A stretch of DNA of 64,000 bases from Listeria weihenstephanensis (GTDB lineage: Bacteria; Bacillota; Bacilli; Lactobacillales; Listeriaceae): NCBI RefSeq assembly GCF_003534205.1, contig NZ_CP011102.1, forward strand, positions 3,342,293 through 3,406,292, written 5' to 3'. The position numbers were made by a program, and so were the translations under genes. The notes beneath the pieces were generated by a model. The model saw only the letters and a list, made by a program, of their open reading frames with translations. It was not told where the DNA came from and did not search any database. Positions 18,246 through 26,965 of the stretch are shown piece by piece. Numbering within the stretch: position 1 is the first letter of the stretch; each line of letters opens with the position of its first letter.

Positions 18246-19088
18246 TTAGAATTCAAGTATTTGTCCTAATGGCAAGGGATGCGCGTCTGTGTTGTGGCCA
18301 ACTGCTGGGGTTTTCAGCAAAAATTTATCGTATCGTTTCGCGTATTCCTGCACCATCTCCACTACTTCATCACTTCGTCCCAGCTCGTCCATTTCTGAAA
18401 AGGTTCCCAATATAACGCCACTTGCTTCTTTTAAATAGCCGATTTGATCTAGTTGCGCGAGATAAGTCGCGATTTTATTACGATCCCCGCTCATCGCTTC
18501 GAGTAGAATAATTTTCCCCGTCGGACTAGGAAGATACTCCGTTCCTGCAAGTTTCAACAAACACCGAATATTTCCGCCAATAATCTCGCCTGACATCTTC
18601 GTGCCCGTTCGTATTATTTCATACGGAATTATCGTTTTTTTCCCTTTCAAAAAGGTGTTTTCGAACTGGCGTAACTGCAATTCCGACTCATTTCCCGCCA
18701 AATGAAGTAATTGATAGTTATAACCTAAAATACCCGTTTTCGCATAAATCGCGTTCAAAACAACCGTTAAATCACTGTATCCGATAAACGGTTTATTCGC
18801 CGCTTTAATGACCTCAAAATCAAGATATGGCAAGATTTCATTCGCTAAATCGCCACCAGAAATATCGAAAATCGCCTTGATTTCTGGATTTCGATACATA
18901 TTTAAGAGGGCTTCCGCGCGCTGTTGCGGCATTCTATTTTCTGTTTCAAAAATTGTTGTCGCTCGAATCAGGCTCAAACCAAAATTCTTGGCAAGCAATT
19001 CCTCCACACGATCTATATCTTTTTCTTGCTCTCGCTTTCGCCCATTAGAACAGCCCACCAAGCCAATCATATCTCCATTTTGCAACAT
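18246..19088 (-). CDS. LD-carboxypeptidase / MccF-like (peptidase S66)
   Basis: 280 residues from the ATG at 19088, which has GGAGGTG seven bases upstream; a GTG five codons earlier lies inside that ribosome site. S66 features are the N-terminal IGLVGCSNGRK, the block IKAIFDISGGDLANEILPYLD, the nucleophile Ser in GYSDLT (about residue 107), and the C-terminal His in PAVGHNTDAHPLPLG. Members either trim tetrapeptides from recycled murein (LdcA) or hydrolyse microcin C-type toxins (MccF). The sequence does not decide between them. No signal peptide, so cytoplasmic. It is flanked by sRNA copies B and C on the same strand. Confidence 0.85.
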   Translation of the reverse strand: MLQNGDMIGLVGCSNGRKREQEKDIDRVEELLAKNFGLSLIRATTIFETENRMPQQRAEALLNMYRNPEIKAIFDISGGDLANEILPYLDFEVIKAANKPFIGYSDLTVVLNAIYAKTGILGYNYQLLHLAGNESELQLRQFENTFLKGKKTIIPYEIIRTGTKMSGEIIGGNIRCLLKLAGTEYLPSPTGKIILLEAMSGDRNKIATYLAQLDQIGYLKEASGVILGTFSEMDELGRSDEVVEMVQEYAKRYDKFLLKTPAVGHNTDAHPLPLGQILEF

Positions 19089-19123
19089 AAGCCGCACCTC
19101 CACTCACCTCTAGTTTAGCATAC

Positions 19124-19239
19124 AAAAACACCAACCCTGGTTAGTCAGGATTGGCGTTTTCTAAGAGAGGTATGAAAAAAGGTGAGAAACAATGCAACTA
19201 CTCTAAAAGGGAGTTAAAAAGTAATTGTTGTTGTCTACA
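19124..19239 (-). ncRNA. LhrC-like sRNA, copy C (diverged)
   Basis: On the minus strand: -10 TAATAT (19251-19246), a hairpin with AACTCCC in its loop, a pyrimidine-rich linker, then a terminator (CGCCAATCCTG with CAGGGTTGGTG, 19129-19156) and TTTTTG. The terminator stem needs G-U pairs that form only in a minus-strand transcript, which fixes the orientation. It has one clear CUCCC motif rather than three. It starts right after the decayed dehydrogenase fragment. Confidence 0.65.
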
Positions 19240-19295
19240 AAATCTATATTACAGGACAGTCATGAATTTTCTAAGATGAAAATGTGAAATTTTTG

Positions 19296-19550
19296 TTAAT
19301 AAAGTAGTTTCTTATACAACGCTAAAATTTCTTCGGCATTTGTTTAGCTACATCAAGTAAATTCGTTATTTTATTTATAAATTTGAACCCCATTAAAGCA
19401 CTATCCGTCACAGTAAACACCTTGTTAAAACCTGATTTTCTCAATTGCACTAGTACCAAAATAAGTTCAATATTCAAAGCGCAGATTATTTTAACAAGTA
19501 GAATCCTGCGATTGGTAACAATTTTTAAAAGATAAAAATGCGACACCGCT
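19296..19550 (-). pseudogene. Decayed fragment of a lactaldehyde-reductase (fucO) paralogue
   Basis: Read on the minus strand, the segment encodes a stretch like the N-terminus of the intact enzyme at 20377-21531 (LRKSGFNKVFTVTDSAL... versus VRKSAFQKAFIVTDKAL...), then jumps to its extreme C-terminus (AEEILALYKKLLY and stop) in another frame. About 300 internal codons are missing. The DNA at the 3' end is nearly identical to the intact gene's 3' end (AATAAAGTA.TTTCTTATACAACGCTA), followed in both cases by an LhrC-like copy, so gene plus sRNA probably duplicated together. Confidence 0.8.
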
Positions 19551-19667
19551 TTACTGAGAAAAAAGTCAATTTTCAGTTCATAATATAAAATTGGGCTTGA
19601 AAATCCAGTTTTTCATGTTAAAATATAATCACAATAACAAAAATTATTAGATTGGGAGTTAACAGAT

Positions 19668-20060
19668 GTGAAAAAAATTCTTAATGAAACCTTCTCTTTA
19701 TTTAGTATGATATTGTTAGTACTAATCATATGGACAACCTTCAACCAGAACGGTGATATATTCTATACAGGAAGATTTTATATACTGGCATTATTCGTAG
19801 TAATTGTTCTCGGCAGATATATATTAACTAAAACTGGGCGTTTAATGAGTCTTACACCTAAAGCGAACCTACTAACAAGAGTGATTGAGGAAGAAGGTTT
19901 CATCGTATTTGGTATATTCTTTTTAGTTTTAACTGTGGTATCATGTTTTACTAATGATGCCTCTCTCATTTATAAAAATCGGCTCTTATTAATAATATTC
20001 CTCTTAGTAAATACCACTGGAATATACATGAGTGGTCGAAAAAAATTTAAAACCGACTAA
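19668..20060 (+). CDS. Small membrane protein, four predicted helices
   Basis: 130 residues starting at GTG 19668, with GGGAG about nine bases upstream. Four hydrophobic stretches are visible (about 10-24, 35-50, 72-92, 103-118), and charged residues cluster in the loops and the C-terminus (GRKKFKTD). I cannot name a family with confidence; it resembles small Firmicutes inner-membrane proteins of unknown function. A TATAAT at 19624-19629 is a likely -10 element, and a strong terminator follows at 20101. It is transcribed against its neighbours and so is a single-gene unit. Confidence 0.65.
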   Translation: MKKILNETFSLFSMILLVLIIWTTFNQNGDIFYTGRFYILALFVVIVLGRYILTKTGRLMSLTPKANLLTRVIEEEGFIVFGIFFLVLTVVSCFTNDASLIYKNRLLLIIFLLVNTTGIYMSGRKKFKTD

Positions 20061-20100
20061 AATGAACTATCAAAACCACTCAAAATTGGATTCTATAGTA

Positions 20101-20139
20101 AATGTTGGGGTAGAAATTAATCTGCCACAACATTTTTTT
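20101..20139 (+). terminator. Rho-independent terminator of the small membrane protein gene
   Basis: Stem AATGTTGGGGTAG / CTGCCACAACATT (20101-20113 and 20122-20134) with an 8-base loop, followed by a T-run to 20139. Confidence 0.8.
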
Positions 20140-20289
20140 GTTCCCGTTTCAAGATAAAAAATACACGGTAATATCAACATCCTTTAAAATAAAAGTGACG
20201 AAATCCAATCCAAGGGAGAGATATCACCATGCAAAACCATTTACCATACAATTTATTGGTTTAGAAAATAAAAACACGATTTTAGCTAA

Positions 20290-20338
20290 GGTAAGAAATA
20301 TTGCAACTCCTCTAAAAGGAGTTATAAACTAATCGCTA
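20290..20338 (-). pseudogene. Degenerate LhrC-like sRNA copy D
   Basis: The minus strand has the shared -10 TAATAT (20350-20345), then GATTAGTTTATAACTCC and TTTTAGAGGAGTTGCAATA, aligning with copy C up to TTTCTTACC at 20290. Beyond that, homology ends and no terminator is seen. It sits 27 bp after the fucO stop. Probably a broken copy, or an RNA ending elsewhere. Confidence 0.55.
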
Positions 20339-20376
20339 TTATCTATATTACAGGATAGGCGTGATGGATATTTTTG

Positions 20377-21531
20377 TTAATAAAGTAATTTCTTATACAA
20401 CGCTAGAATTTCTTCCGTATTTGTTGGCCTTGGATTCCCGCCAGTACACACATCGGCTAGGGCATCTTTGGCAAGCGACTCTAAATCTTGCTCTTTCACG
20501 CCAACTTCGCTTAATGAACTCGGGATTCCGACGTCTTTGGAAAGATCAGAAACCGCTCTAACAGCTGCTTTTCGTGCTTCATCAAGCGACATGGATTCTG
20601 TGCCAACAACACCCATGGCTTGGGCGATATCGCGATATTTTTCGCCTGTATGTGCAGCATTATACTCCATAACGGTTGGCAAGATAATCGCGTTCGCAAC
20701 TCCATGAGGCGTGTCGTACCAGGCCCCGAGCGGATGCGCCATCCCATGCACCAGACCTAATCCAACATTTGAGAATCCCATTCCTGCAATATACTGCCCC
20801 AATGCCATTTTTTCGCGTCCAGCTGCGTCACCATTTACCGATGAACGAAGCGATCCCGCGATGATTTTAATCGCTTTTAAGTGTAGCATATCGGTGAGTT
20901 CCCAAGCTGCGTTCGTGATATAGCCTTCGATAGCGTGCGTCAAAGCGTCCATACCCGTTGCGGCACACAGTGATTTTGGCATCGACATCATCATATCGCT
21001 ATCCACAAATGCCACCAGCGGAATATCGTGCGGGTCCACACAAACAAATTTGCGTTGCCGCTCCTCATCCGTGATCACATAGTTTATCGTCACTTCCGCC
21101 GCCGTTCCCGAAGTCGTAGGCACTGCAAAAATTGGAACGCTAGGTTTCGTCGTATTTGCCTCACCCTCTAGGCTCCGCACATCGCTAAATGTTGGATTCG
21201 TCGCAATAATCCCAATCGCTTTTGCCGTATCAATCGGGGAGCCACCGCCAATCGCGATGATATAATCCGCGCCTGACTGTTGAAACGCAACGAGCCCAGT
21301 CTTCACAACCGCGATCGTCGGATTTGGAATCGAGCCATCAAAAACCACATAAGGCAACTGCCCCGCATCCAATAACGCCGTCACTTTTTGCACAATTCCA
21401 TGCTCAACCAAAGCCTTATCCGTCACGATAAATGCTTTTTGAAAAGCCGATTTTCGGACCTCATCCGTGATTTTCCCTATCGCACCAGCGCCAAAATAAG
21501 AAGTTTGGTTCAAAATCATTCTGTTAACCAT
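20377..21531 (-). CDS. fucO: Iron-containing alcohol dehydrogenase, lactaldehyde reductase-like
   Basis: 384 residues, full length for the family III (iron-dependent) alcohol dehydrogenases. The NAD site GGGSPIDTAKAIG is near residues 97-109. Metal-binding residues fall in CAATGMDALTHAIEGY and in LVHGMAHPLGAWYDTPHG. In the rhamnose pathway it reduces L-lactaldehyde from the aldolase step to 1,2-propanediol, regenerating NAD. It is the last gene of the rha operon and overlaps the transporter gene by 8 bp; AGGAGG lies nine bases before the ATG. A decayed second copy lies at 19296-19550. Confidence 0.9.
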   Translation of the reverse strand: MVNRMILNQTSYFGAGAIGKITDEVRKSAFQKAFIVTDKALVEHGIVQKVTALLDAGQLPYVVFDGSIPNPTIAVVKTGLVAFQQSGADYIIAIGGGSPIDTAKAIGIIATNPTFSDVRSLEGEANTTKPSVPIFAVPTTSGTAAEVTINYVITDEERQRKFVCVDPHDIPLVAFVDSDMMMSMPKSLCAATGMDALTHAIEGYITNAAWELTDMLHLKAIKIIAGSLRSSVNGDAAGREKMALGQYIAGMGFSNVGLGLVHGMAHPLGAWYDTPHGVANAIILPTVMEYNAAHTGEKYRDIAQAMGVVGTESMSLDEARKAAVRAVSDLSKDVGIPSSLSEVGVKEQDLESLAKDALADVCTGGNPRPTNTEEILALYKKLLY

Positions 21532-22828
21532 TGAATTGTTCCTCCTCGATTATACTGTTCTCCTCTGGGCCATAACGCTCTTCCTCGATCTCTTTTAGCG
21601 TTTTACCTCGCGTTTCAGGCGCTAAAATAAGTCCAATAATTAAGTGAATGACCAAGAATGCGATCATCACCATACCCGCCGCTTTAAATCCTAGGAACGT
21701 AATCATAGCTGGCACGACTAGTGAAATCAAACCAACGCCGACACGCACTAATCCAAACATCATGCCTTGCACTTTTGCCCGATATTGCGTTTTGAAAAGT
21801 TCGCCAGCCCATAATCCGTAAAACGCTTGCGCTCCAAAACCAGCCGCAACACCCCACAAAATAATGAATAGCAACAGTTCCGTCATTCCCATCGAACCAA
21901 ACGTCAAGATAATCCACGCCAGAATTCCCATGACGGCGCCAATCCCAAATAACAGCTTGCGGTTCATCTTATCGCCCAATTTAATGAAGACAAAGTAAGT
22001 CGAAAGAATCGTGAATACCCACAGTGTTCCTTGCAACAAGTTCGCGTGCGCCGAGGTCAATCCGCCAACCACTTGATAAATATACGGCATGAAATAACCC
22101 ATGACGCCTGCAACTAAATTCCAGAAAAAGTAGATACCGAGCACGAGCGTAATCGCTTTTCGGTTCGCCTTAATCGTAAATAACTCCTTAATCGAGACTT
22201 TTTTACCCACATTCTCAGCTTTTGCATCCTCTTTCTTCTGATCTTCCCAAACTGTTGATTCATTGATTTGCTGCTGTAAAACCCACGTGATTAGAGCGAT
22301 TACAAACAGCATTCCGAAAATAATTCGACTTCCCATCAAGCCAAGTGGCGCCATTAATACCGCCAAAAATAGCATCACAGCAGGCCCTACCGACCAAGCC
22401 AACTGCCCATATCCAACATGTGCTGCCCGATCTTTTGCTGGTGCTTCCTCCGCGATGTACGTCCAAGCCGCTGGAATCGCTGCTCCGACCGCTATCCCCG
22501 TGATAATATACCCTGTCAATAACATACCGAAATTCATTGATAGCGCTATCAAAAGCACACCAATCATATACACAATTAAATCATATTTATAGATAAACTT
22601 CCGTCCATATTTATCAACCAAAGCCCCACCAATAAAGGCACCAACTGCCGATCCAAACCCGTTCGCACTAACCGCGCCAAGCAAACCAACAGACGCATCC
22701 GATAGATTCAAATAATTCACCCATAACGTTAGTCCTCCAGCAGCAGCAACGATCGATCCAGCCTCCAGAAAATTCGACATCGACACAGTAAGAGTGGCTT
22801 TTAAACTTCCTTTACCTGCATTCGCCAT
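21524..22828 (-). CDS. MFS sugar transporter, probable L-rhamnose uptake
   Basis: 434 residues with about 12 membrane helices and the sugar-porter signatures: GGALVDKYGRKFIYKYD after helix 2 (about 67-83), the mid-protein loop with many Lys/Glu residues (about 195-215), and PETRGKTLKEIEEE at the C-terminus. It lies between rhaM and fucO in the rhamnose operon, which is the evidence for rhamnose as substrate; sequence alone says only sugar or polyol/proton symport. AAAGGAGG precedes the ATG. Confidence 0.85.
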   Translation of the reverse strand: MANAGKGSLKATLTVSMSNFLEAGSIVAAAGGLTLWVNYLNLSDASVGLLGAVSANGFGSAVGAFIGGALVDKYGRKFIYKYDLIVYMIGVLLIALSMNFGMLLTGYIITGIAVGAAIPAAWTYIAEEAPAKDRAAHVGYGQLAWSVGPAVMLFLAVLMAPLGLMGSRIIFGMLFVIALITWVLQQQINESTVWEDQKKEDAKAENVGKKVSIKELFTIKANRKAITLVLGIYFFWNLVAGVMGYFMPYIYQVVGGLTSAHANLLQGTLWVFTILSTYFVFIKLGDKMNRKLLFGIGAVMGILAWIILTFGSMGMTELLLFIILWGVAAGFGAQAFYGLWAGELFKTQYRAKVQGMMFGLVRVGVGLISLVVPAMITFLGFKAAGMVMIAFLVIHLIIGLILAPETRGKTLKEIEEERYGPEENSIIEEEQFNG

Positions 22829-22848
22829 ACTTTTTCCTCCTTTTTATG

Positions 22849-23163
22849 TTACGCAAGATAAAAAACAGATGTTAAATTTTTCGAAACTGGGCTGTTGTCA
22901 TCATTCGTTTCCATCAATGGCTCCATATACGCCCACCATTTTTTGCAAATTTCAGTCGATGCTATTTTGTCATATTTTTCTCTATTTTCTACTTCTAAGT
23001 ACGCGAACAAAACGTGTGTATTATCATCCATGAAAATCGAATAATTCTGCGCGCCGTGTTCCTTCAGGACTTGCTCCATTTCTGGCCATAAATCATCGTG
23101 CCTCGCCTTGTATTCCTCCGCAAAACCGTCTTTTAAGTACATAATCGATGCTATTCTTTCCAT
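22849..23163 (-). CDS. rhaM: L-rhamnose mutarotase
   Basis: 104 residues, exactly the family size. Interconverts alpha and beta L-rhamnopyranose so that the isomerase receives its preferred anomer. Family residues are visible: the catalytic His within [12 protein letters not shown] (about residue 22), NYSIFMDD, and the C-terminal [14 protein letters not shown] with the Trp pair of the active site. It lies between rhaD and the transporter gene; AGGAGG precedes the ATG. Confidence 0.95.
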   Translation of the reverse strand: MERIASIMYLKDGFAEEYKARHDDLWPEMEQVLKEHGAQNYSIFMDDNTHVLFAYLEVENREKYDKIASTEICKKWWAYMEPLMETNDDNSPVSKNLTSVFYLA

Positions 23164-23220
23164 GTTGCGACTCCTCCTATTATTCAGGGAAGCGCAAACT
23201 CGCCACTCCCCTGCTAAAAT

Positions 23221-24057
23221 TTACTTCACGCCTACTTGCAAATATCCCGATTTCGCTGTGACGCCAAATGCATCCGCCAAATCTTGTAATTGTTGATCCG
23301 TAATCGTTTGGCGCGCGCCACCTTGTGCTTGCACTAACGTATAAACTTCCGCAGCCTTCTCAGCCGTTTCAATCAAACCAAATACTTCGTCCATCGTACT
23401 TCCCGCTCCAAAAATCCCGTGATGCGGCCAAATAACCAATCGGAATTCGCGCATTTTCGCAGCCGTTGCCATCCCAATCGCGTCCGTTCCAGGCACCATC
23501 CAAGGCAAAATCCCGACACCTTCTGGGAAAACGACGATACATTCCGTACACATTTGCCATAAAGTACGCGTGAAATCACGTTCTTCCAGCGAATGCGTAA
23601 ATGTCATCGCGATAATGTTCGTCGCATGATTATGCATAATAATACGGTGCTCTGGATCAATTTTCAGGCGTTCGATGTGGCTCATGAAATGCGCCGGCAA
23701 CTCACTTGTTGGCACGCCACCATCCGTGAAGCCCCACAGTAATTCGACACTTTTACCCGTCTCGGAAACCCGGATAATACCAAGATTCACATCAGGCGCA
23801 TCGATGACATTTTTGAAATACTTGCCAGAACCCGTCACAATGAAATATTTCCCTGCAAGCGCCGTCGCGTCAAAAATCATCGGAATCGTGCGAATCACTT
23901 GGTTCGGATTAATATACTCACCAACCTCCGCCTCCGTAAGCAGATAACTGATATTCCCGCCATTTCTCTCATCCCAACCTAGACGATATAAATTCGCCGT
24001 TACTTTCATCATTTCCTGTACAAATGGTGCTGCTACAATATCTTTACTCAATTCCAA
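23221..24057 (-). CDS. rhaD: Rhamnulose-1-phosphate aldolase
   Basis: 278-residue class II aldolase/adducin-family enzyme. Splits L-rhamnulose-1-phosphate into dihydroxyacetone phosphate and L-lactaldehyde. Zinc ligands are in [12 protein letters not shown] (about 141-152) and [11 protein letters not shown] (about 208-218). N-terminal [13 protein letters not shown] and the phosphate-site ITGSGKYF-like [11 protein letters not shown] block are also present. The start overlaps the end of rhaA by 14 bp, so translation is coupled. Confidence 0.95.
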   Translation of the reverse strand: MELSKDIVAAPFVQEMMKVTANLYRLGWDERNGGNISYLLTEAEVGEYINPNQVIRTIPMIFDATALAGKYFIVTGSGKYFKNVIDAPDVNLGIIRVSETGKSVELLWGFTDGGVPTSELPAHFMSHIERLKIDPEHRIIMHNHATNIIAMTFTHSLEERDFTRTLWQMCTECIVVFPEGVGILPWMVPGTDAIGMATAAKMREFRLVIWPHHGIFGAGSTMDEVFGLIETAEKAAEVYTLVQAQGGARQTITDQQLQDLADAFGVTAKSGYLQVGVK

Positions 24058-25327
24058 TTGCCTCCTCAGACCGTTTTACCAAAACTTTTTCTTCATAATC
24101 CTTCACTTCTTTTAACCAAGCCTCACGAACCGGCACGTTTTGCGCCTCACAATAATAATCCCAAACTGCTGTAAAAGGAAAGTCCTTCAATTCCTCAGTC
24201 AGCGCCAATCGTGATGTATAATCGCCTTCCAATTCAATTTTGCGAAGATATTCCGTCGGCTCAAGCATTGCTTTCAAAAGGGATTTCAACGTATTTCGCG
24301 TCCCAATAACCCACGCCGCCACGCGATTAATCGTCGCATCGAAGAAATCCAGACCGATATGCGTTTTGCCCAGTAAATCATTGCGAACCAACTCACGCCC
24401 AATCTCCTGCAATTCATCATCCATAATCACGACATGATCGCTGTCCCAACGCACCGGACGACTAACATGCAACAGAATTCCCTCACTAAACAAAGATAAC
24501 GATGACAGCTTGTTCGAAATCACTTCCGTCGGGTGGAAATGCCCCGCGTCCATACAAATCAACTTATTCCGCGTAATTCCATACCCCATGTAAAACTCGT
24601 GCGATCCCACCGTATAAGCCTCAGCACCAAGTCCAAACAACTTACTTTCCACAGCGTCCAGCGTATACTTCCGGTCCAACTCCTCCGCAAAAATCGTATC
24701 GAGCGACTCCATCAAACGCTTACGAGGCGCCAACCGATCAATCGGATTATCCTTGAAACCATCAGGAACCCAAAAATTATTGACTGAAGTTTGCCCTAAT
24801 TCTTCACCAAAGTAAGCCGCAACTTTCCGAGCCCGCTTCCCATGCTCAATCCAAAAATCGCGAATCTTCTTATCTGGATGACTCAACGTAAAACCATCTT
24901 CCGAGTTAGGATGTGAGAAGAATGTGGGATTGAAATCTAAACCAAGACCTTGCTCCTTCGCCCAATCCACCCATTTTGCATAATGAGCCGGCTCAATCTC
25001 GTCCAAATCAACTTTTTCATCCGTATCTACATACATCGCGTGTAGATTCACCTTATGTTTCCCAGGAATTAGCGAAAACGCCTTCTCCAAATCTTGGCGT
25101 AACTGCGCTGGCGTATGCGCGGCACCAGGATAATTACCCGTCACCGAAATCCCGCCCGTCAGCTCTTGATCCGGATTCATAAACCCTGTCACATCATCAC
25201 CTTGCCAACAATGCATCGAAATTTTCACATCCGCCAAACGCTTCAAAACATCATCTACATTCACCCCATACTTCGCATATTCCTCTTTTGCCCACTCATA
25301 TTTCTGTTTCAATTTCTCGTTTCCCAT
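24044..25327 (-). CDS. rhaA: L-rhamnose isomerase
   Basis: 427 residues, standard length. Converts L-rhamnose to L-rhamnulose with Mn2+. Typical blocks are [14 protein letters not shown] near residue 37, [11 protein letters not shown], the substrate/metal region [22 protein letters not shown] (metal-binding Asp and His, about 260-270) and [12 protein letters not shown]. The start directly follows the rhaB stop, with AGGAGG eight bases before the ATG. Second gene of the rhamnose operon. Confidence 0.97.
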   Translation of the reverse strand: MGNEKLKQKYEWAKEEYAKYGVNVDDVLKRLADVKISMHCWQGDDVTGFMNPDQELTGGISVTGNYPGAAHTPAQLRQDLEKAFSLIPGKHKVNLHAMYVDTDEKVDLDEIEPAHYAKWVDWAKEQGLGLDFNPTFFSHPNSEDGFTLSHPDKKIRDFWIEHGKRARKVAAYFGEELGQTSVNNFWVPDGFKDNPIDRLAPRKRLMESLDTIFAEELDRKYTLDAVESKLFGLGAEAYTVGSHEFYMGYGITRNKLICMDAGHFHPTEVISNKLSSLSLFSEGILLHVSRPVRWDSDHVVIMDDELQEIGRELVRNDLLGKTHIGLDFFDATINRVAAWVIGTRNTLKSLLKAMLEPTEYLRKIELEGDYTSRLALTEELKDFPFTAVWDYYCEAQNVPVREAWLKEVKDYEEKVLVKRSEEAIGIE

Positions 25328-26806
25328 TTAAAAAGCCTCCTGTTTTCCAGATATATTTTTGTACATTGCTCGAATTTCCATCATATTCACGCCATCACCC
25401 GGCGTATACGTAGTCAGCGGCGTCGACTTGCGAATCAACTCCCGAACCGCCGATATATCCTCAGCCTCGCCACTCGCAATCAACTGCACCGCCAAATTCC
25501 CAAGCCCAGTCGCCTCGGTTGGTCCCGCATGCACTGTGATCCCCGTCAAATCCGCCGTCAACTGGTTCAAAATTGCAATGTTCGCGCCACCACCAATAAT
25601 ATGGAGATGCTTAATCTCACGGCCCGTTAAAGCCTGCAACTGCTCAATCTGAATCGCATACTGAATCGCCAAACTATCATAAATAACACGCGCCAATTTT
25701 CCCGGTGTTTGTGGGATTTCCTGTCCAGTCTCCATACAATACGCCTGAATCTCCGCAATCATATCCGTTGGGTTCAAAAAGCGATAATCATCCACTCCAA
25801 TCAAAACTCCAAAGGGCTCCTCGCGCGCCGCCAATTCCGCAAGCTCTGCATAACTATACGCATAATCCTGCATCCGCGCCACCTCTTGAATGAGCCACAA
25901 TCCCATGATGTTTTTCAAGAAACGAAACGTATCATACGCGCCCCACTCATTCGTGTAATTCGCGGCAAACGCCTCCGCACTATTAATCGGATTCGCCAAC
26001 TCCGCCCCAAGAAGCGACCACGTCCCACTCGACAAGAACGCCCAATCATCACCAACACCAGGCGCACCAAGCACTGCCGAAGCCGTATCATGCGTTGCAA
26101 CCGTGATCACATCACAATCCGGCAAATCATACTTCTCATGCCACTCCGCAGAAATCTTGCCCAACATCTCACCCGGCTTCACAAACCGCGCAAACTGCCC
26201 AGCATCCAATCCCACTAAATCCAACAAATCCACATCAAACTGTTTCGTATGTAAATTCAGCATCTGCGTAGAAGAAGCGTTCGTCACCTCCGTCACACGT
26301 TTTCCAGTCAATAAATACCCCAAATAATCAGGCACCATCATGACCCCATTCGTCCGCGCCTTAAGCCCCGCATCCTCCATATATAATTGATACAACGAAT
26401 TAAACTGCAAAAACTGAATCCCTGTCTTCGCGTAAATATCCGCAGCAGAAACCTCTGCTAAAACCGCATCCATCGCAAAATCCGTTCGCTTATCACGATA
26501 ACTAACCACTTCATGTAATCGCTTTCCTTCTTGATCCAACAAACAATAGTCCACCGCCCACGTATCAATCCCCAACGTGCATCGCGTAACACCTGTTTTC
26601 TTCAATTTTTCCAAGCCAACCATAATATTTGTGAAAATATGATCAATATTCCATATGCATTTACCATCAACTTCTACAAAACCGTTATGAAAGCGATGAA
26701 TCTCCGTTAACTCTATCTTCCCAGCCACTAGCTCGCCCAGAAGCAAACGCCCACTCGATGCGCCAACATCTACAGCCACATGTTTCAAAAGCTCCTCCTC
26801 CTTCAT
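25328..26806 (-). CDS. rhaB: Rhamnulokinase
   Basis: 492-residue FGGY kinase that phosphorylates L-rhamnulose at O1. The N-terminal phosphate-loop region VAVDVGASSGRLLLGEL, the catalytic Asp in GIDTWAVDYCLLD, VATHDTASAVLGAP, and the C-terminal adenosine-site IIGGGANIAILNQLTAD are all present. It is the first gene of the operon. A clear promoter lies upstream (TTGACT, 17 bp, TATTCT), back to back with the DeoR gene. Confidence 0.96.
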   Translation of the reverse strand: MKEEELLKHVAVDVGASSGRLLLGELVAGKIELTEIHRFHNGFVEVDGKCIWNIDHIFTNIMVGLEKLKKTGVTRCTLGIDTWAVDYCLLDQEGKRLHEVVSYRDKRTDFAMDAVLAEVSAADIYAKTGIQFLQFNSLYQLYMEDAGLKARTNGVMMVPDYLGYLLTGKRVTEVTNASSTQMLNLHTKQFDVDLLDLVGLDAGQFARFVKPGEMLGKISAEWHEKYDLPDCDVITVATHDTASAVLGAPGVGDDWAFLSSGTWSLLGAELANPINSAEAFAANYTNEWGAYDTFRFLKNIMGLWLIQEVARMQDYAYSYAELAELAAREEPFGVLIGVDDYRFLNPTDMIAEIQAYCMETGQEIPQTPGKLARVIYDSLAIQYAIQIEQLQALTGREIKHLHIIGGGANIAILNQLTADLTGITVHAGPTEATGLGNLAVQLIASGEAEDISAVRELIRKSTPLTTYTPGDGVNMMEIRAMYKNISGKQEAF

Positions 26807-26825
26807 ACTTTTAATTTATAAACCA

Positions 26826-26854
26826 AGAATACACCGAATCAGTCATTAAGTCAA
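26826..26854 (-). promoter_or_regulatory. Promoter of the rhamnose operon
   Basis: Minus strand -35 TTGACT (26854-26849), 17-bp spacer, -10 TATTCT (26831-26826), 20 bp before the rhaB start codon. Confidence 0.65.
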
Positions 26855-26912
26855 CATTTAATTTTATTATTTTGTAGTTTTATGTGGTTTTTATGTGTGT
26901 TTCAATTAAAAC

Positions 26913-26942
26913 TTGCTTGTGATTGTACCATTGTTTACAATG
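26913..26942 (+). promoter_or_regulatory. Promoter and palindromic operator of the DeoR gene
   Basis: -35 TTGCTT (26913-26918), 17-bp spacer, -10 TACAAT (26936-26941). A palindrome with perfect 6-bp arms and a 2-bp centre, CATTGTTTACAATG, covers 26929-26942 and so overlaps the -10. This is a natural place for autorepression. Confidence 0.6.
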
Positions 26943-26965
26943 AAATAGACAAGGATGTGATGAAA

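Noticed and set aside
19322..19546. A 74-codon frame as a real gene
   Set aside because: It is the surviving frame of a deleted and shifted fucO copy; the C-terminal end is in another frame. Entered as a pseudogene instead.
20138..20332. A 64-codon plus-strand frame
   Set aside because: It starts within a terminator T-run, lacks a ribosome site and runs over the degenerate sRNA copy.
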